From: CAYXVF01 sp964468125
GTDB taxonomy: Bacteria > Myxococcota > XYA12-FULL-58-9 > CAYXVF01
Length of the DNA: 64,000 nucleotides
NCBI GenBank assembly: GCA_964468125.1
Contig: CAYXVF010000012.1
Location: 19,221-83,220, forward strand
Reading direction: 5' to 3'
The notes beneath the pieces were generated by a model, which was given only the letters and a program-made list of their open reading frames with translations, was not told the DNA's origin and made no database searches. Numbering within the stretch: position 1 is the first letter of the stretch; every line of letters starts with the position of its first letter. Positions 18,671 to 28,326 of the stretch are shown piece after piece. The translations under genes and the position numbers were made by a program.

Positions 18671-20542
18671 ATGAGCGCCCGCAAGAAACGCGCCCCACGC
18701 CGGAAGAAGGCGACGGGCCTGGTCCTATCGAGCGAACCGGAGCGGGTTCGCCTGCGCGAGCTTCGTGCGGCCCTCGACGAGCGTCGGGATGCGATCGCTG
18801 ACATCGATCTCGAAATCGAAACCCTGCGCTCCGAGCTCGCGGACTTCGAGGCGGCCTACAACGATCGGCTGATGAACGAACACGCGACTTTGCGGCGAGT
18901 GGAGGGCTACCTGCGTCATCTGCGACGGTGGTCCGAGCTGCTCCGCGCGGACCCGGTGGAGGACCTCGGGAGTCGCGCCCGACGGGTTGAAAAACAGCGC
19001 CTCCGCGAGCTCAAGCAATATCCACCGCGCGCGCGGATCCGCGACGAGGCTCCGAATCTCTTAGAGAACGAGGAGACCTCACTGCTCCCTGCGCCCCGGG
19101 ATGAGCTGAAGGCCGCCTATCGACAGCTCGCCCGTCGTTTTCACCCCGACCTTGCACGCACCGAGGATGAGCGCCTTCAGGCCAGCAAGATGATGGTGCG
19201 AATCAATACGCTCTATCGCGACGGCGATCTCGACCGACTCGTCGCGCTCGCCGAGCAGGTCAAGGGGGGCGAAATCGACGACCCGGAGCTCACCGACGCG
19301 GAACAGCTCGAATTGTTGGACGAGCGACTTGCTTGGTTTGACGCGGTCTTGGAGAATCTCCGCGAGGAAAGAGAAGAGCTCGAGCAGAGCCCAACCTGCG
19401 AGCTCATGCGCAACGTCGAGCAGGCGCAGGCGATGAACCGTGATCTCGTCGGTGAGATCCGCGAGGAGCTCCGACAGCGCATCGACGAGTCCTATGAGCG
19501 GGTCGGCAACGCGATGCGGCGGCTGGAGACCGAAGTGACCGAGTACAACCGAAAGCGCACGCACATTTCCGAGGCAGCCCTTGCCCGGCGCTCGCGCACG
19601 GAGCTCGAGAAACGCTTCGATCCGTTCGCCGACAAGTCACTCATTCGCGCTGGTCTCGCCGAGATCGCGACGACGCGCGTGTCCCCTGCAGCACGGACCC
19701 TGTCCGAGGAGCTCGAAGCCTGGGCCGACGAGCGCCCCGAGCTCCTCCGTCTCGCCTTGCTCGCCTATGTCTCCGAGCTCACCCCATTCCCCCTCGAAGG
19801 TATCGAGAGCTACGAAGGGCTCGAAGAGCGGTTCGAGGAGCTCAGCCGCGAATCGAGCATTCGCCTCGGCGAGGCGCTCGTCGAGGTCGACGACATTCTC
19901 GAGTTTGGCGTCAAGAAAGCGACCGAAAAGGTGGCTCACCTCGGCCTCCGCTTTCGCAGCGACACTCAAAGACAGGCCATGATGGTCGCGGTGAAGTCAC
20001 TCGGCGTTCGAGCCGAGCTGCAACGAGTTCTGAGTGTTCTAGGCGAGCACGGCCAATGCAACGAATGCAAACGAAAGGTGTATTTCGTACCCTTGTTCCG
20101 ACTTCGCGGCCTCGACGACCTCCGCGCACGGGTCTGTCCAACCTGTGGCCATGCGCAATCGCGCTACTGGCTCCCTCGCGGCGAGGACGTTCAGTCCGTC
20201 CTGAATCCGAGCTACCTCGATCTCGAGCTCCTGAGCGAGTGGTCCTTTCAAATCGCGCATCAGAGCATTGCTACCCAGCTCGTACCGGTGGAGCTCGAGC
20301 GGCTCTCGGTTGGAGATCTCAAACGCCGCTTCGTAGGGGAAGTGCTCGAGCGACACGAGATCGAAGTCCCACGCAGCCAGGTCGAGCTCCACCAGGATGG
20401 CGTGCGCGTGCTCGAGCGTACGCCCTTGGCCGAGCTCGATTCGCAGCTCTTCGAGGTTCGCTTCTCCTCCGATGCGGAGTGGACCGAGCGCGACGCCGTA
20501 GAGTTGATCCGCCACCGAGTCCGCAATCGATTCAAACGCTGA
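18671..20542 (+). CDS. Coiled-coil protein with J-like domain and zinc ribbon, 623 aa
   Basis: A cytoplasmic protein I cannot name. The order is: basic N-terminus (KKRAPRRKK), a coiled coil (residues about 25-110), and a J-domain-like helix pair ELKAAYRQLARRFHPDLAR with the HPD tripeptide at 158-160. A long charged coiled coil (about 205-310) and a helical region follow. Near 460-495 there is a putative four-Cys zinc ribbon (CNECKRKVYF and CPTCGH). It lacks the Gly/Phe and Cys-rich regions of true DnaJ, so it may recruit Hsp70 to a specific client. It follows glgP by 36 bp on the same strand but has no obvious metabolic link to it. Confidence 0.75.
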   Translation: MSARKKRAPRRKKATGLVLSSEPERVRLRELRAALDERRDAIADIDLEIETLRSELADFEAAYNDRLMNEHATLRRVEGYLRHLRRWSELLRADPVEDLGSRARRVEKQRLRELKQYPPRARIRDEAPNLLENEETSLLPAPRDELKAAYRQLARRFHPDLARTEDERLQASKMMVRINTLYRDGDLDRLVALAEQVKGGEIDDPELTDAEQLELLDERLAWFDAVLENLREEREELEQSPTCELMRNVEQAQAMNRDLVGEIREELRQRIDESYERVGNAMRRLETEVTEYNRKRTHISEAALARRSRTELEKRFDPFADKSLIRAGLAEIATTRVSPAARTLSEELEAWADERPELLRLALLAYVSELTPFPLEGIESYEGLEERFEELSRESSIRLGEALVEVDDILEFGVKKATEKVAHLGLRFRSDTQRQAMMVAVKSLGVRAELQRVLSVLGEHGQCNECKRKVYFVPLFRLRGLDDLRARVCPTCGHAQSRYWLPRGEDVQSVLNPSYLDLELLSEWSFQIAHQSIATQLVPVELERLSVGDLKRRFVGEVLERHEIEVPRSQVELHQDGVRVLERTPLAELDSQLFEVRFSSDAEWTERDAVELIRHRVRNRFKR

Positions 20543-20562
20543 GTATCGTGCGTTTCGTCCGG

Positions 20563-21207
20563 CTAGCTGTTTGCCGGCTGCAGTTTCTCGACCAGATCGA
20601 TGCCTAGGATCATCTGGAGCGCGGCGTTCAAGTCGACGTTCCTGCCGAGGAACTCCTTGAGTGCATCCCTGGGCCAGGCGACGTAGTGGACCTCGTCCGC
20701 CGCCACGACTCGGGCGGAGGTCTTCTTGCCGGTGAGAAAGCTCATCTCCCCCACGAATTGACCGGCGCCGAGGGCCGCGACCTCCGCCCCCCCAGCAAGA
20801 ACGCGCGCGCGGCCATCATGCAGCAGGAGCATCGAATCGACGTCAACGCCCTCCTCGCAGAGCACCTCTCCAGCTCGTGCCGTCTTCCACTCAGCCAGCG
20901 AGATTAGCTTCAGCATTTCCCGCGGCGTCAGGCTGCGAAAGACGAGTTGGTAGAGACGCTGCTCCGCCTCGCTCAGCTTCACCGGACGACGCTCGAGAAG
21001 CAGGAGGTAGATCTGAAACCCGTTGATCGCCGTAAAGACCACGTTCCACCCGATCGGTGCCCAGAGCGGCGTCGGTTGAAAGAAGAAGTAGGGCATCAAG
21101 CAGAGGATGGCGACGACCGTCAGCATTCGCAGCCACAGAATGTCCCGGACGAGATAGGAGAACAGGTAGAGCACGTTCGCGACATGGACGAGAACATCGA
21201 CACCCAT
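20563..21207 (-). CDS. Popeye-like membrane protein with cyclic-nucleotide-binding fold, 214 aa
   Basis: About 70 N-terminal residues form three membrane helices (HVANVLYLFSYLVRDILWL, MLTVVAILCLMPYFFF and IGWNVVFTAINGFQIYLLLL). They are followed by a cytoplasmic cNMP-binding-like beta roll: GEVLCEEGVDVDSMLLLHDGRARVL, then GQFVGEMSFLTGKKTSARV. Three helices plus this roll is the Popeye (POPDC) architecture, which also occurs in bacteria. In the phosphate-binding cassette the GE pair is present, but the Arg that usually contacts the cyclic phosphate is replaced by Thr, so classical cAMP binding is doubtful. It has GAGGT upstream and lies 9 bp downstream of a peroxiredoxin-like gene. Confidence 0.8.
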   Translation of the reverse strand: MGVDVLVHVANVLYLFSYLVRDILWLRMLTVVAILCLMPYFFFQPTPLWAPIGWNVVFTAINGFQIYLLLLERRPVKLSEAEQRLYQLVFRSLTPREMLKLISLAEWKTARAGEVLCEEGVDVDSMLLLHDGRARVLAGGAEVAALGAGQFVGEMSFLTGKKTSARVVAADEVHYVAWPRDALKEFLGRNVDLNAALQMILGIDLVEKLQPANS

Positions 21208-21216
21208 AGTGGAACC

Positions 21217-21792
21217 TCAAGGGATCGAATGATCCGCGGCTGCGAGGCTCATCGCCTGCGCGATGACCTCGTTGGGAGGAGCAAAGTCCATTAGATTCTT
21301 GGCGCGGTAGCTGAAATGCACGCAACTGTCGCGGTCCAGAAGGAACGTTCCGCCGTGCTCGGTGTTTGGCCCGCGAATGCCCCGCTGCCGATAGCCATTC
21401 CCCCAGGCACGCAGAGCTCGAAGAAGCGCCCGTGGCGAGAGCACACCGGACCAGGAGCGCTCGAGGTCGAAGGCGCGATGGGTCGCGAGCGTCGGGTCGG
21501 CGTAGAGCTCCACACGGTTGGCGTCTAGCCGATGGCGACGTGCAAACTCGAGACTGTGTTCCGCCGTCCCGTTGCCGACGAGGGCGATGCGAATTCCCAA
21601 GCGAAGCAGCTCGGGAAAGCGGGGAGACAACGCTCCCAGATGCGTATCGCAACCGATGCAACCGTAGTGACGGAGGAACACGAGAAGTGTTCCCACCTGC
21701 TCACCCGCCGGAAGAAGCGAACGCAGCGGGTGCGCCACGCCAGTGAGGTCGAGGACGGGCAGCTCGAGAGTTGCATCCGGAAGGGTCACCAC
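21217..21792 (-). CDS. Peroxiredoxin-like (AhpC/TSA_2, PRXL2 type) protein, 191 aa
   Basis: A thioredoxin-fold protein of the AhpC/TSA_2 group. The active-site segment is FLRHYGCIGC, a CxxC in place of the classical peroxiredoxin TxxC motif, as in the PRXL2/SelL-like group. The later elements GTAEHSLEFARRHRL and LYADPTLATHRAFDLERSW are typical. C-terminal NTEHGGTFLLDRDSCVHFSYRAKN includes another Cys. It may act as a thiol oxidoreductase or peroxide scavenger, but the enzymatic role of this group is not settled. The start is GTG (21792, or the adjacent GTG at 21789). It is upstream of, and probably co-transcribed with, the Popeye-like gene. Confidence 0.8.
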   Translation of the reverse strand: MVTLPDATLELPVLDLTGVAHPLRSLLPAGEQVGTLLVFLRHYGCIGCDTHLGALSPRFPELLRLGIRIALVGNGTAEHSLEFARRHRLDANRVELYADPTLATHRAFDLERSWSGVLSPRALLRALRAWGNGYRQRGIRGPNTEHGGTFLLDRDSCVHFSYRAKNLMDFAPPNEVIAQAMSLAAADHSIP

Positions 21793-21883
21793 GCCTGAAG
21801 GTTAGCCGGTCCCCGCAAGAGGCACCCGGATTTGGCGCGAACACCTTCCGACCGGGAGGAGCGTTCGTCGGCCCGCCTCTACG

Positions 21884-22669
21884 TCAGCTTGCCACGACCT
21901 TCGCAACGTCCAGGCTGCTCACGATCCCCACCGGACGGCCATCGTGCATGACCACGAGACGCCGGGCTCCGAGCGCGAGTGCGTTGGCGGCCGCACGACA
22001 GACCGGCGTCCCACTCTCCAGCGCGGCAAAGGCAGGCGTCATCACGCTTTCGACCGGGGTATCGCGATTGATCGTACGTGCCTCGAGAGCCTCACGCTGC
22101 GTGAAGAGCCCTACGAGCCACTCGCCCTCAGTAACCACCAACCCCGACACCCTCGCGCTATCGAGACGTTCAGTGGCGGTCCCTATCGTTTCCTCAACAT
22201 CGAGAGTCACCAATGGTGTCGACATCAGATCGGCAATCGGTGTTTGGAGCTCTTGGTCGACGATCAAACGCATGAGGTCAAAGGGACTCAAGATTCCGAC
22301 GAGGGCGCCGTCCCTCGTGACCGGAAGCCGATGGAAGCGCTTCTTCACCATGATCTCCGCGGCTCGAGCACACGAAGTACTGGCGTCGACCGCTTCGACG
22401 TCCACGGTCATCGCACCGCTCACTGTCGCGTTGGCGGGAAAGTCGAGAAGATTTCCCTCTCGGTCCGCTTCGGTACGACGTGTTCCGGCCCGCAAGAGAT
22501 CGGTGAAAGTGAGCAATCCGCCGAGCGCGCCGTCTGCCGACACGACGGCGAGGGCGGACACGTCGTGCTCACGCATCAGCTTCGCGGCCTGAGCGAGCGG
22601 CGTGATTCCTCCCACGGTCAGTGCGGGCGTCGACATGTATTCGGAGACTGGCACAGAGAAATCAGGCAT
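21884..22669 (-). CDS. Protein with four CBS motifs, 261 aa
   Basis: Consists almost wholly of two CBS pairs (Bateman modules): VSEYMSTPALTV with LLTFTDLLRA, VSGAMTVDVEAV with GILSPFDLMRL, IADLMSTPLVTL with GLFTQREAL, and VESVMTPAFAAL with GIVSSLDVAKV. No catalytic or DNA-binding domain is attached. Such stand-alone CBS proteins usually sense adenylates and regulate partners. The ATG at 22669 is favoured over the longer frame because GGGAGG sits seven bases upstream. A perfect FNR-type box lies 65 bp upstream, so the gene may respond to oxygen limitation. Confidence 0.88.
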   Translation of the reverse strand: MPDFSVPVSEYMSTPALTVGGITPLAQAAKLMREHDVSALAVVSADGALGGLLTFTDLLRAGTRRTEADREGNLLDFPANATVSGAMTVDVEAVDASTSCARAAEIMVKKRFHRLPVTRDGALVGILSPFDLMRLIVDQELQTPIADLMSTPLVTLDVEETIGTATERLDSARVSGLVVTEGEWLVGLFTQREALEARTINRDTPVESVMTPAFAALESGTPVCRAAANALALGARRLVVMHDGRPVGIVSSLDVAKVVAS

Positions 22670-22733
22670 TGTAACCTCCCTTCCATGGCAACATCGCCCC
22701 TTTAAAACTCGCTGAACGGGAACGATGTCGCAA

Positions 22734-22747
22734 TTGATATCGATCAA
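22734..22747. promoter_or_regulatory. FNR/Dnr-type box between the CBS gene and the hydrolase-OsmC gene
   Basis: The 14-bp sequence TTGATATCGATCAA is a perfect match to the FNR/ANR consensus TTGAT-N4-ATCAA and is fully palindromic. It sits centrally between two divergent genes, 65 bp from the CBS start and 71 bp from the hydrolase-OsmC start. On the minus strand an AT-rich -10-like element (TTTTAA, 22702-22707) lies about 35 bp away, roughly where a class II activated promoter would have it. On the plus strand TACGAT (22766-22771) is a candidate -10. The regulator itself is not in the window. Confidence 0.65.
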
Positions 22748-22817
22748 GTCCCACTAGCTCTGCCCTACGATCTGGAGTTGCGTTGTCACAAACGCCCGGC
22801 AAACGAGACGACATGAC

Positions 22818-24065
<1,248 letters not shown>

Positions 24066-24068
24066 GCT

Positions 24069-26267
24069 TCAGCGGGGGAAGAGCTTAACGTAGTTGTCGT
24101 AGCGCAGCTGGATCTGCGACACGTATTTGACGGGCTCCTGACCACGGACGAAGCCGAAGCGAGCGCGTTTGTAGTAGCGCGGCTGCTGCAGCAGGAGCAT
24201 CGCCTCTTCGACGTTGCCGAACCAGCGGTTGGGATCGAGACCCTGTTCCTCGGCAAGCCGACGCGCGTCCCCGACGTGACCGAAGCCAGCGTTGTAGCTC
24301 GCCAGCGCGAAACGCAGTCGCTGCTTGAAATCCAGCGTGGGCTCGAAGTGATCGACCAATTGATGGACGTATTTGATGCCAGCGTGTGCCGCCTGCTCCG
24401 GGTCCATGAGATTCTCAAACCCGAGCTCTCGACCGGTTGCTGGCATCACCTGAAAGAGTCCCAGAGCTCCGACCCAGCTCCGAGCCTTCGGATCGAACCG
24501 ACTCTCCTGGTAGGCGAGGGAAGCCATCAAACGCCAGTCGAGGCCGTACATTTCCGAGTACTTCTTGATCAGTGGGTCATACGGAGAAAGCTGCCCTGTC
24601 GCGCCCGCGCGCTCCTCATTGGCCTCGGTCGCACGCACCTGGTTTCCGAAATAGCGATTGCGAAGCATGTTGTACTCGAGGCCTCGATGATGCTGGTCGA
24701 CGAAAGCGTTGACGGCGGCGAGAAGCTTTTCTGCCTCGGGGCGAACCGCGAAGGCGATCTTCTTACTCCCAACATCTCCGGGGCGCCCCTCCACCTTCCA
24801 GTCGGGTACCGCCGTCACGTCGGCGTCCGCGCTGAGCGCCGCGAGGTCTGAGACGGCAAAGACGCCGCCGATGTTGTCGTAGATGAGCTGCTGCACGCCC
24901 AAGATGTGCGTGTCGGCGACGGTCAAGTCTCGCTCGCCTCGGGCGACCCCTGCGACGAGCATTTCGGTCTCGATCTCTTCACCGACGAGGTCGAGCTCGA
25001 AACCGAGGCGCTTCTGCAGACCCTCGAGCGAGTCGTAGTAGCTCGAAGACTTGCGCACGGCGATCGTGCGGCCCTTCAGGTCGACGGGTGTCTTTACCAG
25101 TGATTCACCGTCGGTACGTTGAACGAGCACCTCATCGACCAGCAGATAAGGCGCGCTAAACGCTACGTGCTGCGCTCGTTCAGGCGTGACGGTGAGTGAC
25201 GCCGCGATGATGTCCCCGCGTCCTTCGCGCAGATAGGAGATCAGCTGATCTCGACTAGGAGGCACCACGACCTCCAGCCGGAGTCCGAGCTCCTCAGCGA
25301 GCATCTTGGTCAGCTCGTATTCGAATCCGAGGTTCTTGCCACGGTGAAGATAGTAGTTGACCGCATTGTTGCGCGTGATGAGCCGAATGCTCCCGCGCTC
25401 GCGCAGAGCCTCGAGGTCCCCGAGGGATTTTTCCCGTGCGTGATCGGTCAGCGCCGCTTCTACGAGGAACGCATCGGCCGCCGCCTTGAGCTTTAGGTTG
25501 TCCGGTCGAACCGCCCAAGCAAGCTGACGGCCGTCTCGAATGGGGAAGAGACGCCTGAGATTCTCATTGTAGGTTTCGATCACCTCCAGGCGATTGCTGT
25601 CCACAACTGTGAGTGGTCTCTCGCCGCGCGAGACCTCGTAGGCGAGCTGCTCGATATCGACGTCGCTCTTTACCTCGACGATTTTCAACGTCGGGGCGAC
25701 GTCTTCATGCAACGCGTTCAGAGTCTCGAGATAGGACGACCCTTCGGGAACGTGAATCGTGCGGCCTTCGAGCTCCGCGGCGCTCTGCGGCAACCCGTCG
25801 ACACCGGCCTTGCCAACGACGATCTCAGCGACGGTGGCAACGGGTCGAGTGAATGCGACCTTCTCCTCCCGCGCATCGGTCACGGTCATCTGTCCCGCGA
25901 CGATATCGCCACGCCCCGCGAGAAGCTCGGGGAGCAGCTGCTCGTACTCAGCGACCTCGACGATCTGCGCGTCGATCTGAAAGCGCTCGGCGAAGTGGCG
26001 AGCGAGGTCGCGCTCGAGACGAACGTCCGACTCAGGACGACGGAGCGACTGCTCCGTGCGCGGTGGGACGAGAATTCGGAGCACGCCGCGCTCCTCGATC
26101 CGAGGCAAGTCCCCACGGTCTACGACCTGCTCCTCCACCGATTCGGGCTCGAGGAGAACCTTTCCCGGCGCTTTCACCGGCTCACGGTCTTTTTCTTTCT
26201 TACAGGCGATGGCCGCAACAACCATGAGAATGGCCGCGGCCGCTTCTAGACGGGCAAAATGACGCAC
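24069..26267 (-). CDS. MltF-like lytic transglycosylase with two solute-binding domains, 732 aa
   Basis: A predicted membrane lipoprotein (signal ending VVAAIAC, Cys22). It holds two type-3 solute-binding domains in tandem (about 55-295 and about 300-545), each with the usual RLERDLARHF or FEYELTKMLAEELG and GRGDI segments. A C-terminal SLT domain carries the catalytic Glu in YQESRFDP, followed by GALGLFQVMP and ASYNAGFGHV. E. coli MltF has one such sensor domain in about 520 residues, so the second domain is unusual. It should cleave peptidoglycan glycan strands in the periplasm, perhaps controlled by ligand binding. Confidence 0.88.
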   Translation of the reverse strand: MRHFARLEAAAAILMVVAAIACKKEKDREPVKAPGKVLLEPESVEEQVVDRGDLPRIEERGVLRILVPPRTEQSLRRPESDVRLERDLARHFAERFQIDAQIVEVAEYEQLLPELLAGRGDIVAGQMTVTDAREEKVAFTRPVATVAEIVVGKAGVDGLPQSAAELEGRTIHVPEGSSYLETLNALHEDVAPTLKIVEVKSDVDIEQLAYEVSRGERPLTVVDSNRLEVIETYNENLRRLFPIRDGRQLAWAVRPDNLKLKAAADAFLVEAALTDHAREKSLGDLEALRERGSIRLITRNNAVNYYLHRGKNLGFEYELTKMLAEELGLRLEVVVPPSRDQLISYLREGRGDIIAASLTVTPERAQHVAFSAPYLLVDEVLVQRTDGESLVKTPVDLKGRTIAVRKSSSYYDSLEGLQKRLGFELDLVGEEIETEMLVAGVARGERDLTVADTHILGVQQLIYDNIGGVFAVSDLAALSADADVTAVPDWKVEGRPGDVGSKKIAFAVRPEAEKLLAAVNAFVDQHHRGLEYNMLRNRYFGNQVRATEANEERAGATGQLSPYDPLIKKYSEMYGLDWRLMASLAYQESRFDPKARSWVGALGLFQVMPATGRELGFENLMDPEQAAHAGIKYVHQLVDHFEPTLDFKQRLRFALASYNAGFGHVGDARRLAEEQGLDPNRWFGNVEEAMLLLQQPRYYKRARFGFVRGQEPVKYVSQIQLRYDNYVKLFPR

Positions 26268-26353
26268 ATTTTCAGCATAGAGGATCGGGGCGGGGTGGAT
26301 CTAGCATAGGCACCCCGCCCGTTGAGCGAGTCTCGGCAAGGGGCCGGTCCCCA

Positions 26354-26953
26354 TCAGCGCGAGAACACCGATAACGCGAGCGCGAGTGACTCCCGAATGC
26401 CGGCCGGGTCCTCGCCGGAAGCGCGCTGGGAGAAGGCGAGCGCGATCTGCTCCGAGAGGTATCGAGCGCCCGCTTCGACCGTCGGGCCTTCGGGCCACTC
26501 GCCGGCTGCCCTGCAGCTTCCGAGAAAAGTCGCGTACGCCGCGCGGGCTCGCGCGTCGATCTCATCGACCCGAGCGCGTGTTTCCTGTCTCAGACGGTGC
26601 TTCCCGGTCCGCATCTTGTAGAACAGGCAACCCGATGCCATCCGGGGGTCGTCGCATACAAAGTCGATCAGCGCTTCCAATGTCGCGACCAGTCCGGCCC
26701 CGGAGTGCAGAATCGCAAACACGTCGACCAGTACCTCTTCCGCATAGAGGTCGAGCGTTGCCCGGGTGAGCCCGTCTTCCCCGCCGAATTCCCGGTACAA
26801 CGACGGTTTCGACACGCCTGCCATTCGACAGACCGCATTGACCGACATGTCGGCCGGGTCGTCGCTCCAGTAGGCCTTCATGGCCACCTTCAGGACGTGC
26901 TCCCGGTCGGTCGTTCGGGGTCGCCCTCTCGACCGCGTCTTCTCATCACTCAT
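26354..26953 (-). CDS. TetR-family transcriptional regulator, 199 aa
   Basis: The N-terminal HTH is clear: ADMSVNAVCRMAGVSKPSLYREFGGEDGLTRATLDLY, preceded by a basic arm (RSRGRPRTTDRE). The C-terminal ligand domain (SGAGLVATLEALIDFVCDDPRMASGCLFYKMRTGKH) resembles the AefR/YxaF group. The frame is open further up, but the ATG at 26953 gives the usual length and leaves a 95-bp divergent intergenic region containing two near-identical palindromes. It probably represses the SnoaL-like gene opposite and itself. Confidence 0.88.
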   Translation of the reverse strand: MSDEKTRSRGRPRTTDREHVLKVAMKAYWSDDPADMSVNAVCRMAGVSKPSLYREFGGEDGLTRATLDLYAEEVLVDVFAILHSGAGLVATLEALIDFVCDDPRMASGCLFYKMRTGKHRLRQETRARVDEIDARARAAYATFLGSCRAAGEWPEGPTVEAGARYLSEQIALAFSQRASGEDPAGIRESLALALSVFSR

Positions 26954-26958
26954 TTTCG

Positions 26959-26970
26959 TACCGACTGGTA
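26959..26970. promoter_or_regulatory. Operator-like palindrome 1 (TetR)
   Basis: TACCGACTGGTA, an imperfect inverted repeat (TACC..GGTA), is preceded by TTCG and sits just upstream of the tetR start. The same element recurs 50 bp away in the same intergenic region, so these are probably the binding sites of the adjacent TetR protein. Confidence 0.55.
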
Positions 26971-27008
26971 TTTTTCTCTTGACCGGACGCCCTTGCGCGT
27001 CATATTCG

Positions 27009-27020
27009 TACCGCTTGGTA
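27009..27020. promoter_or_regulatory. Operator-like palindrome 2 (TetR)
   Basis: TACCGCTTGGTA, preceded by TTCG as in copy 1, lies 28 bp before the start of the SnoaL-like gene. A repressor bound here would block transcription of that gene. Confidence 0.55.
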
Positions 27021-27048
27021 CATAAACACATTCAACGAGGACATTCAA

Positions 27049-27459
27049 ATGGCAGATCTAGACGTCATCAAAGCCTTCTACAGCGCTCTCCTGACCGACC
27101 CCGGCACGACCAGCAAAGAGACGGTGCTTTCGGTGGTTTCCGAGGGCTACGTCGGCGTTCCCACGCCGCCCGCGGGACCGGGGAGCGAAGGTCTGTTCAA
27201 CTCTCTCAGATACTTCGGCGAGGTGGTCCCCGATCTGAGGTGGGAAGCGCTCGACATCATCGATCACCAGGACGGTCGCTTCACGATTCGCGGTCGGGCA
27301 ACGGGCACCCCGGTGGGTCCCTTCTTGGGCGTCGAATCGCCGACCGGCAAGAGCTTTGACATCATGTCGATCGACATTCTCACCGTAGAGAACGGGCGCA
27401 TCGTCCACTCCTACCACCTGGAGGACTGGACCGGTGCGATCGCTCAACTGACAGCCTGA
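27049..27459 (+). CDS. SnoaL-like / ester cyclase family protein, 136 aa
   Basis: A small alpha+beta barrel protein of the SnoaL/NTF2 superfamily. The N-terminal helix ADLDVIKAFYSALL, the segment FNSLRYFGEVVPDLRWEALDIIDHQDGRFTIRGRATGTPVGPF, and the end FDIMSIDILTVENGRIVHSYHLEDW fit polyketide-cyclase-like SnoaL proteins annotated as ester cyclases. The natural substrate is unknown. The family includes polyketide cyclases, but nothing ties this gene to the megasynthase 2.4 kb away on the other strand. It is divergent from, and probably controlled by, the TetR gene. Confidence 0.85.
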   Translation: MADLDVIKAFYSALLTDPGTTSKETVLSVVSEGYVGVPTPPAGPGSEGLFNSLRYFGEVVPDLRWEALDIIDHQDGRFTIRGRATGTPVGPFLGVESPTGKSFDIMSIDILTVENGRIVHSYHLEDWTGAIAQLTA

Positions 27460-27558
27460 GACGCCGCAACCGGAACGCGAACGAGCGGGGAGTCGCGATC
27501 GTCTTCGCGGCTCTTCGCTTCGCATCGCACCGAACTCCGACAACAAGGTGATGACGCC

Positions 27559-28248
27559 CTAGCCAACGGTGGCCCCTGCCGCGCGAAAGACGCGGATCAC
27601 GTCGTCGAGCACGTCTCGCCTTACCAGGACCGCGTCGCTGTCGAAGGTGCTGAGCACGAACAGGGAGATCTCCGCTGCGGCCAGCAAAGAGGCGATCCGA
27701 CCGAGTACGCCGGTGGTCGCAAAGGGGATCGGCCCTTCGACCTCGAGCATGGCCCATCCGTGCTCAGCTCGCGCCCCCGCGGGGATGCGCGTGGACTCGC
27801 ACACGATCGACAGCTCTCGCTCGCTTCGAGTGATCGAATACCAGCTCGAGCTCAAGAGCCACTCAGGGATCGCAGCGCCGGGACCGGCCCTGCAGACGGA
27901 GAATTCCTCGGTGCGCTGCGTGAAGGTCAGATCCATGCGGCGCAAGTCGTGCAGACGAGCGAAGGGAGGCGGGACACGAACCCCGATGACTTCGACCGAC
28001 TTCCAAACCTCCCGCGTGACGTAAGGCTCTCGCGCGATCCAGCGGTCGAGCTCCGCGCGCGAATCAAAGCGGCACAGAATCACGCTTCCCACCATCGCCC
28101 CCCCTTCGTCGAGGAGCGCCGCCGCGTCGAGCCATTCACCTCGCTCGAAGAAGTCCCGCGCGTGCTCGAGGTGGCTCGTACGTGCCGCTTGCCTTCTCGC
28201 TGGCGCACCTGGGTCCGTGCCGTCCCGACCGATCACGATGAAGTCCAT
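27559..28248 (-). CDS. YCII-like domain fused to an ACT domain, 229 aa
   Basis: The first 95 residues resemble the YCII/YciI ferredoxin-like fold (MDFIVIGRDG, RTSHLEHARDFFERGEWLDAAALLDE, GSVILCRFDSRAELDRWIAREPYV). The last 130 residues resemble the ACT/CASTOR-type regulatory domain (WYSITRSERELSIVCES, GWAMLEVEGPIPFATTGVLGRIASLLAAAEISLFVLSTFDSDAVLV). ACT domains usually bind amino acids. The pairing of the two is uncommon to my knowledge. The ATG at 28248 is preceded by GGAGGG. It lies 78 bp downstream of the carboxylase gene on the same strand and may be in the megasynthase operon. Confidence 0.75.
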   Translation of the reverse strand: MDFIVIGRDGTDPGAPARRQAARTSHLEHARDFFERGEWLDAAALLDEGGAMVGSVILCRFDSRAELDRWIAREPYVTREVWKSVEVIGVRVPPPFARLHDLRRMDLTFTQRTEEFSVCRAGPGAAIPEWLLSSSWYSITRSERELSIVCESTRIPAGARAEHGWAMLEVEGPIPFATTGVLGRIASLLAAAEISLFVLSTFDSDAVLVRRDVLDDVIRVFRAAGATVG

Positions 28249-28326
28249 GGGCCCTCCAACCGCCGATGTGGATGCACCGGGCCGCGGCCCATGCGCACCA
28301 ACGATGTTGGGCAAAGACCCGCTTCT

